A stretch of DNA of 64,000 bases from Labrys sp. WJW (lineage in GTDB: Bacteria; Pseudomonadota; Alphaproteobacteria; Rhizobiales; Labraceae): contig NZ_LYXZ01000027.1 in NCBI RefSeq assembly GCF_001676615.1, positions 144,179 through 208,178 of the forward strand, written 5' to 3'. The notes below the pieces were generated by a model. The model did no database searches. It worked only from the letters and a program-made list of their open reading frames with translations, and was not told the DNA's origin. Position numbers and translations under genes: made by a program. Shown one piece after another: positions 59,219 to 64,000 of this stretch (position 1 is the stretch's first letter; the number at the start of each line of letters is the position of its first letter).

Positions 59219-60028
59219 TCAGGATTGGCCGGCGGGCTGGCGAATGGGATTGCCCTGCAGATATTGGGCATAGGGAGCCTGGACGAGCCATCCGGCGTCG
59301 ACCGGCAGGGTCACGCCCGTGATCGAGGCGGCGCGCTCGGAACACAGGAAGAGCGCGGCTTCGGCAACGTCGCGCGGCTCGACGAAACGGCGCAGCGCCG
59401 TCGTCGCCTGGATTGCCTCGGGATTGCGCTCGCCATTGGCGATCTTGGCCTTCAGGCCGTCCGACAGGGTGTAGCCCGGCGCCACGGCATTCACCCGGAT
59501 GCCCTTCGGTCCCAGCTCCGCCGCCAGGATCTGCGTCAGGGCGAGGATGGCATGCTTGCCGGGCGTATAGGCGGGAAGCGAAAGCGGCGCGAAGGATGCG
59601 AGCGAGCCGACATTCAGGATCGCCCCCCTGCCCGCCTGCGCCATGAGGCGGCCGAAGGCCTGGCAGCCCAGCAGCGTGCCGCGATAATTGATGTGCCAGA
59701 GCCTCTCGTCCTCCTCGAGATCCTGGTCGAGCACGCGCTTGCCGCTCTGCAGGATGCCGGCGCAGTTGACCACCACCTGCGGCACGCCGAAGGCCTCGCC
59801 GACCGCTTGCGCCAGCGCATCGACCGAGGCGGCATCGCCGACATCGACGGCCAGGAAGCGGGCGGCGGGAGAGCCGGCGGCCTCGCAGGCCCGGGCCGTA
59901 TCCGTGCCACGCGCCTCGTCGCGCCCTGCCACGGCGACCTTGTAGCCTTCTTCGGCAAAGCGCAGCGCGATGGCGCGGCCGATGCCCGAGGTACCACCGA
60001 TGACGACGGCGCTCTTCACCTCAGCCAT
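59219..60028 (-). CDS. Short-chain dehydrogenase/reductase
   Basis: 269 residues: VIGGTSGIGRAIALRFA, CAGILQSGKRVLD, catalytic YTPGKHAILALTQIL, and SITGVTLPVDAGWLVQ. The start overlaps the AroE-like gene by eight bases. Part of the unit 61729-58864 under the divergent promoter region. The substrate is undefined; the C-terminal extension after the DAGW motif is about 20 residues longer than usual. Confidence 0.87.
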   Translation of the reverse strand: MAEVKSAVVIGGTSGIGRAIALRFAEEGYKVAVAGRDEARGTDTARACEAAGSPAARFLAVDVGDAASVDALAQAVGEAFGVPQVVVNCAGILQSGKRVLDQDLEEDERLWHINYRGTLLGCQAFGRLMAQAGRGAILNVGSLASFAPLSLPAYTPGKHAILALTQILAAELGPKGIRVNAVAPGYTLSDGLKAKIANGERNPEAIQATTALRRFVEPRDVAEAALFLCSERAASITGVTLPVDAGWLVQAPYAQYLQGNPIRQPAGQS

Positions 60029-60833
60029 TGCTGCGCTCCTTGCGATCGATGTCGAAGAATTCGGACATGGCGCGAACCTGGAAATCCATCATCGGGCGCC
60101 CCGGCTGCACGGTGCAGCCCCGCTCGCGGGCCGCGCGCAGCAATGCCGTCTCGGCCGGTTCCATGATGATATCGACCACCAGCGTCTCCGGGGTCAGCTT
60201 GCTGACGTCGAGCGGCAGGGGATCGCCTTCGTGCATGCCGACCGGCGTGGCGTTGACCGCCATGTCCATGCCGCTCGGATCGGCTTCACCGACAGCGATG
60301 CGGCAGGCCGGGAATTTCTGCGCCACGAGCCTGGCGAGCTGTTCGGCCCGGTTGGCATCGACATCGTTGAGGCGGATCTCCGCCGCCCCTGCTTCCGCAA
60401 GGCAATAGGCCAGCGAGGCCCCGGCGCCGCCGGCGCCGACCTGGAGCACACGGCGTCCGGCGAGGCGATGGCCGCCGGCGACCAGGGCGTCGATGAAGCC
60501 GACGCCGTCGAAATTATCCGCATACCAGCTGCCATCCGCCTGGCGGCGCACTGAATTGGCGCTCTGGACCCGGGCGGCACGGTCATGCGCCGCCGCGCAT
60601 TTATGGAAGACGGTGACCTTGTAGGGCACCGAGATGATGACGCCGCGGATATTCTCGGCGGCGGTGAGGCCGGCCCAGAAGGTCTCGAAATCCTCGGGTC
60701 GGCAGGTGAGCGGCACCATCAGGCTGTCGAGGCCCTTCTGTTCGAAGACCTCGTTGAAGATGCCGGGGCTCTTGGCATGCCCGACGGGGTGGGCGAGCAT
60801 GACGAAGACATCGGCTTTACCGGTTCCACGCAT
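60021..60833 (-). CDS. Shikimate dehydrogenase-like (AroE family) protein
   Basis: 270 residues. Substrate domain: LAHPVGHAKSPGIFNEVFEQ, the catalytic Lys in ISVPYKVTVFHK and the catalytic Asp in DNFDGVGF. The NADP-binding domain begins LQVGAGGAGASLAYCLAEAG. The usual HSxSP is HAKSP here and AANT is SANS, so the substrate probably differs from shikimate; quinate dehydrogenase or aminoshikimate-like members are alternatives. Its ATG overlaps the stop of the preceding gene (one shared TGA/ATG region), so it is coupled to the catabolic operon and is unlikely to be the housekeeping aroE. Confidence 0.85.
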   Translation of the reverse strand: MRGTGKADVFVMLAHPVGHAKSPGIFNEVFEQKGLDSLMVPLTCRPEDFETFWAGLTAAENIRGVIISVPYKVTVFHKCAAAHDRAARVQSANSVRRQADGSWYADNFDGVGFIDALVAGGHRLAGRRVLQVGAGGAGASLAYCLAEAGAAEIRLNDVDANRAEQLARLVAQKFPACRIAVGEADPSGMDMAVNATPVGMHEGDPLPLDVSKLTPETLVVDIIMEPAETALLRAARERGCTVQPGRPMMDFQVRAMSEFFDIDRKERSNG

Positions 60834-61729
60834 CAATTGGTTCCCTTCAAATTTGTCAGGGTGTGGCCGCTGAGCATTTCAAGCGCCCGCACCAGTGAGG
60901 AATGATCGGCTTCCGCCCCGCCCTCCATGGCGGCGCAGGCATTCATGAGTTCCTGGGTCGATGCCGTGTTGGGCAGCGACACACCGAGGGAGCGGGCGCT
61001 TTCAAGCGCCAGCCCGAGATCCTTCTGGTGGAGCCGGATGCGGAAACCCGGCGCGAAGGCCCGCGTCGTCATGCGCTCTCCATGCACTTCGAGGACGCGC
61101 GAGGCGGCAAAGCCCCCCAACAGTGCCGTGCGCACCTGCACCGGATCGCAGCCGGCCTTGCTGGCGAAAACCAGGGCCTCGGCCACAGCCTCGATATTGA
61201 GGGCGACGATGATCTGGTTGGCGATCTTGCAGGTCTGGCCGGCGCCATTGGCCTCGCCGATCAGCGTGATGTTCTTGCCGAGCGTCTCGAACAAAGGCAG
61301 CGCCCGTTCGAAATCCTGCCTGGGGCCGCCAACCATGATCGTCAGGCTGGCGGCCTTCGCGCCGACCTCGCCGCCGGAGACCGGCGCGTCGAGGTAATGT
61401 GCGCCCGCTTCCCGGAAGCGGGCAGCAAAGCGCGCCGTGGCGATGGGGCTGATCGAGCTCATGTCGATCACCAGGGCACCCGGCGCGATGCCGTCGAGAA
61501 CACCGTCCGGCCCGAGGAGCACGCGTTCGACATCGGGCGTATCAGGCAGCATCGTTATGACGACGTCCGACTGCCCGGCCACCTGCGAAGCCGTCGCCAG
61601 GACCTTCGCGGCGAGATCCGCCGGCAGCGGCGAACGGTTCAGCACCGTGACTATCTCATGCCCGGCCTTGGCCAGATGGCGTGCCATCGGGGCACCCATG
61701 ACCCCCAATCCGATGAAACCGATCTTCAC
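60833..61729 (-). CDS. Beta-hydroxyacid dehydrogenase (GarR/3-hydroxyisobutyrate dehydrogenase type)
   Basis: 298 residues from GTG 61729, which has GAGGAAAA five bases upstream; a longer frame to 61804 would run through the operator. KIGFIGLGVMGAPMARHLAK (cofactor), SPIATARFAARF, YLDAPVSGGEVGAKAASLTI (substrate-binding) and the catalytic Lys in GQTCKIANQIIVALN. Members reduce tartronate semialdehyde (GarR) or oxidise hydroxyisobutyrate. The divergent HpaI-type aldolase would produce a semialdehyde such as tartronate semialdehyde, so a GarL/GarR-like pair is plausible. Confidence 0.9.
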   Translation of the reverse strand: MKIGFIGLGVMGAPMARHLAKAGHEIVTVLNRSPLPADLAAKVLATASQVAGQSDVVITMLPDTPDVERVLLGPDGVLDGIAPGALVIDMSSISPIATARFAARFREAGAHYLDAPVSGGEVGAKAASLTIMVGGPRQDFERALPLFETLGKNITLIGEANGAGQTCKIANQIIVALNIEAVAEALVFASKAGCDPVQVRTALLGGFAASRVLEVHGERMTTRAFAPGFRIRLHQKDLGLALESARSLGVSLPNTASTQELMNACAAMEGGAEADHSSLVRALEMLSGHTLTNLKGTN

Positions 61730-61785
61730 TGTTTTCCTCACGCGGCTTGCGAATTTCAGAAGGCGACTTGCGGTGTCGATTGAGC

Positions 61786-61806
61786 GTATGATATATGACA
61801 TCATAC
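61786..61806. promoter_or_regulatory. Operator-like palindrome GTATGAT-N7-ATCATAC
   Basis: A perfect seven-base inverted repeat with a seven-base spacer, 57 bases before the dehydrogenase start (minus) and 40 bases before the aldolase start (plus). Sites of the form GTATGAT/ATCATAC are typical of FadR-subgroup GntR regulators, one of which is encoded at 57779-58567. It would repress both divergent operons. Confidence 0.65.
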
Positions 61807-61845
61807 AAATTTCAACACACCTTCTTCGTGATGGAGGCCAGCTGC

Positions 61846-62610
61846 ATGCTCGAACGTCCCAACCCCTTGAAGACGGCCGTCCAGGCCGACAAGGCCCATA
61901 TCGGCGTGTGGTGCTCCCTGGCTTCCGCCTTGACCACCGAGATCGTCGCGGGCTCGGGCGCCGGCTGGCTGCTCATCGATGGCGAGCATAGCCCCAACCA
62001 TCTGCGCAGCCTGATGGCGCAGCTTCAGGTGCTGGGGGGCTTTGCCTGCGAGGGCGTCGTCCGCCTGCCATCCGACGACAGCAATCTCATCAAGCAAGCC
62101 ATGGATATCGGCGCCCGCAGCCTGATGATCCCCAATGTACGCACACCGACGCAGGCCCAGGCTATCGTCGCGGCGATGACCTACGCGCCGGGCGGCCATC
62201 GCGGTTTCTCGGTCGGGCATCGCGCCAATGCCTTCGGACGGATCAAGGACTATCACGCCAACGCCCGGACCCATCAGCTTCTCGCCGTGCAGATCGAATG
62301 CGAGACCGGTGTCGCCAATGCGGCGGAGATTGCCGCAATCGAGGGGGTCGACGTGCTGTTCGTCGGCCCCGGTGACCTCTCCACCAATATGGGCTTCATG
62401 GGCAATCCGAATGCGCCGGAGGTTCAGAAAGCGATCGCTTCAGTTCACCAGGCCGCCCGCAAGGCTGGAAAGGCCAGCGGTATCCTGGCGCCCGTCAAGG
62501 CCGATGCGGACCGCTATCTGGCCAACGGGTTCACCATGGTCGCCGTCGGCTCCGACCTTGGCCTCCTCGCCCGCGGCTCCGATGCGCTGATCGCTTCCTT
62601 CAACTCCTGA
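61846..62610 (+). CDS. HpcH/HpaI family aldolase
   Basis: 254 residues from ATG 61846, with GGAGG eight bases upstream; in-frame ATGs at 61795 and 61831 are less well placed. Metal-dependent class II pyruvate aldolase: GVWCSLASALTTEIVAGSGA, LLIDGEHSPN (catalytic His), GVVRLPS (pyruvate-binding Arg), IECETGVANAAEIAAIEGVD and FVGPGDLSTNMGFMGNPNAP with metal ligands Glu and Asp. It cleaves a 4-hydroxy-2-keto acid to pyruvate and an aldehyde. Divergent from the GarR-like dehydrogenase. Confidence 0.9.
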   Translation: MLERPNPLKTAVQADKAHIGVWCSLASALTTEIVAGSGAGWLLIDGEHSPNHLRSLMAQLQVLGGFACEGVVRLPSDDSNLIKQAMDIGARSLMIPNVRTPTQAQAIVAAMTYAPGGHRGFSVGHRANAFGRIKDYHANARTHQLLAVQIECETGVANAAEIAAIEGVDVLFVGPGDLSTNMGFMGNPNAPEVQKAIASVHQAARKAGKASGILAPVKADADRYLANGFTMVAVGSDLGLLARGSDALIASFNS

Positions 62611-62624
62611 CGAGAACATTCGCC

Positions 62625-63842
62625 ATGGCCATCCCGCCCTACAAGGCACCTTCGCGTCGTTCCTACGACATCGTCATCGTGGGGGGCGCCGCCGTCGGCT
62701 CCTCAACGGCCTATTGGCTCAGCCAGGTCCTCGGTGAGACGGCCTCTATCCTGGTGGTGGAACGCGACAGCAGCTACGAGTTCTCCTCGACAGCCCTTTC
62801 GACCAGTGCCATCCGCCAGCAATATTCCAATCCGATCAATGTGAAGATCAGCCAGTTCGGCATCGAGATCATTCGCGATTTCCCGCAGCGTATGGCGCCC
62901 TTCTTCCAGGGCGAGCCGGCACCGGATCTCGGCTTCAAGGAGCATGGCTATCTCTATTGCTGCACCCCCGAAGGCGTCGAAGCCGCCAAGGCGCGCGTGG
63001 AGCTGCAGCGCAGCCTCGGCGCCGGCACCGTCTTCCTCGAACCGGGCCCGCTGAAGGACCGCTTTCCCTGGCTCAATGTCGAGGATCTCGGCGGCGGCGC
63101 CTGGGGATCGCGCGACGAGGGCTGGTTCGATTCCATGGGACTGCTGAACGGCTTTCGCCGCGCGGCCCGGGGCAGCGGCGTCGAATATATCGACAACGCC
63201 GTGGTCGGCCTGGACCTCAAGGACAATCGTGTCGTAGCCGTCCGCCTGTCGACCGGCGAGACGGTCTCCTGCAGCACGTTGGTGAACGCCGCCGGCCCGC
63301 GCGCCCAGCAGATCGCGGCAATGGCCGGTCTCTCGATCCCGGTGGAGCCCCGCAAGCGCTACAGCTTCGTCTTCGCCAGCGCCACGCCGATCCCCGGCCG
63401 CATGCCCAATGTCATCGACCTCACGGGCACCTTCGTGCGCCCGGAAGGCGAGCTCTTCCTCACCGGCAACACGCCGCAGAAGGAAATCGCCAGGGACTAC
63501 GAGGATTTCGAGACCGACATGGAGGAGTTCGACGACTATATCTGGCCGGCGCTCTACCACCGGATACCAGCCTTCGACGCGTTGAAGGTGCAGCAATTCT
63601 GGACGGGCCATTACGAGTACAACACGCTCGACCATAACGGCATCGTCGGCTTCCATCCTCAGATCTCGAATTTCATGTTCGCCAACGGCTTCTCGGGGCA
63701 TGGCCTGCAACAATCGCCGGCCGTGGGGCGGGCCGTGTCGGAACTGATCATTCACGGTGCCTTCCAGACACTGGACCTGACGCCGTTCCGCTACGAACGC
63801 GTTCCGGCCAATGAGCCCTTCCTCGAAGAAGCCGTCATCTGA
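62625..63842 (+). CDS. FAD-dependent oxidoreductase (DAO family; sarcosine/dimethylglycine dehydrogenase-like)
   Basis: 405 residues. FAD motif YDIVIVGGAAVGSSTAYWLS (14-33), FSSTALSTSAIRQQYSNPIN, LVNAAGPRAQQIAAMAGLSI, YNTLDHNGIVGFHP and C-terminal NGFSGHGLQQSPAVGRAVSE. The latter two are characteristic of enzymes acting on N-methyl or secondary amines and amino acids. An electron-transfer flavoprotein gene follows 71 bases later, so electrons probably pass to ETF rather than oxygen. It is co-directional with the aldolase, 14 bases downstream. Confidence 0.88.
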   Translation: MAIPPYKAPSRRSYDIVIVGGAAVGSSTAYWLSQVLGETASILVVERDSSYEFSSTALSTSAIRQQYSNPINVKISQFGIEIIRDFPQRMAPFFQGEPAPDLGFKEHGYLYCCTPEGVEAAKARVELQRSLGAGTVFLEPGPLKDRFPWLNVEDLGGGAWGSRDEGWFDSMGLLNGFRRAARGSGVEYIDNAVVGLDLKDNRVVAVRLSTGETVSCSTLVNAAGPRAQQIAAMAGLSIPVEPRKRYSFVFASATPIPGRMPNVIDLTGTFVRPEGELFLTGNTPQKEIARDYEDFETDMEEFDDYIWPALYHRIPAFDALKVQQFWTGHYEYNTLDHNGIVGFHPQISNFMFANGFSGHGLQQSPAVGRAVSELIIHGAFQTLDLTPFRYERVPANEPFLEEAVI

Positions 63843-63874
63843 CGGCGCCGACGTTCCAAAGTCGCAGGATGGCA

Positions 63875-63896
63875 GGCGGCCGCAAAGGGCGCCGCC
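63875..63896 (+). promoter_or_regulatory. Intercistronic hairpin before etfB
   Basis: GGCGGC and GCCGCC pair across ten bases in the gap between the FAD oxidase and etfB. Short and without a T-run; possibly an mRNA stability element. Confidence 0.3.
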
Positions 63897-63913
63897 ACTG
63901 AAGGAGAAGCCCC

Positions 63914-64000
63914 ATGAAAGTTCTCGTGCCCGTGAAGCGGGTGGTCGACTACAATGTGAAGATCCGCGTGAAGGCCGATGGGTCTGGTGTCGATCTCAAC
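63914..64000 (+). CDS. etfB: Electron transfer flavoprotein beta subunit, 5' part
   Basis: 29 codons before the window ends. ATG 63914 is preceded by GAAGGAGAAG, and the product begins MKVLVPVKRVVDYNVKIRVK, the nearly invariant N-terminus of EtfB. EtfB binds AMP and, with EtfA, carries electrons from flavin dehydrogenases to the quinone pool. Its position after a DAO-type dehydrogenase suggests a dedicated ETF for the pathway, though a housekeeping etfBA copy cannot be excluded from the visible part. Confidence 0.85.
   Translation, partial: MKVLVPVKRVVDYNVKIRVKADGSGVDLN

Noticed and set aside
1..64000. CRISPR arrays, tRNA or rRNA genes, integrase and attachment sites
   Set aside because: Both strands were read for regularly spaced repeats, tRNA-type arms and recombinase motifs; none was convincing. 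A dedicated RNA search would be more sensitive for tRNAs.

Overview
The window looks like chromosomal or megaplasmid DNA from a soil or plant-associated alphaproteobacterium, most likely Hyphomicrobiales (Rhizobiales). The evidence is a GC-rich composition, an Omp25/RopB-type porin, an Aap-like amino-acid ABC system, a NodZ-like fucosyltransferase, and two copies of a palindromic intergenic repeat of a style common in this order. The genus cannot be fixed from sequence alone. No rRNA, tRNA, CRISPR array, integrase or intact insertion sequence was seen. Most of the window is modular catabolism: an ABC importer, one regulator and a set of oxidoreductases, dehydratases or aldolases, repeated several times.

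Layout. 1-2535 (minus): an M24 creatinase/DddP-like hydrolase and a Tat-exported peptide-type binding protein cut by the window edge, opposite a LysR regulator. 3521-3655: an IS3-family transposase scrap. 3705-11631: a GntR regulator with two winged helices, opposite a complete polar amino-acid-type importer followed by MDR and SDR dehydrogenases, an RraA-like protein and a two-subunit UxaA-type dehydratase. 12073-18880: methionine importer metQNI plus a 2OG-Fe(II) oxygenase on the minus strand; opposite it, a binding protein and permease without an ATPase, then a homocysteine S-methyltransferase. 19479-20207: the porin.

20503-26303 is the most unusual locus. Seven co-directional genes encode a GT4-like glycosyltransferase, a PqqD-like peptide-binding protein, a 58-residue peptide whose second half carries a lasso-type leader motif, a GT2-TPR glycosyltransferase, an ATP-grasp ligase, an Anp1-like glycosyltransferase and a NodZ-like fucosyltransferase. 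This resembles a peptide-modification (RiPP) operon in which the lasso cyclase and protease are absent and glycosylation plus ATP-grasp chemistry stand in their place. It is the best candidate here for an undescribed system. It ends directly against a decayed cytochrome bd oxidase (cydB with two frameshifts, cydA reduced to its C-terminus).

28257-41476: a LuxR-type regulator, a GlxA-type AraC regulator, a tandemly duplicated DapA-like/FAD-oxidase pair, a PuuC-like aldehyde dehydrogenase, a GntR regulator and a betaine-type ABC importer. Next to these are remnants of proC and a proline racemase/hydroxyproline epimerase. Together they suggest uptake and breakdown of a quaternary or cyclic amine, possibly a (hydroxy)proline betaine, by a locus that has lost some steps.

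41663-55924 (minus): a uronate dehydrogenase-like SDR, aminotransferase, hydantoinase/oxoprolinase A and B, an acetolactate-synthase-like TPP enzyme, a GlcD-like FAD oxidase, an Aap-like importer and a LysR regulator. Five of these genes are tightly packed, three junctions by 4-base overlaps, so they form one degradative unit for an unknown nitrogenous compound. 56023-64000: two SDRs, a FadR-type regulator, RidA, an SDR, an AroE-like and a GarR-like dehydrogenase; opposite these an HpaI-type aldolase, an FAD oxidase and the start of etfB, with a strong operator-like palindrome between the divergent units.
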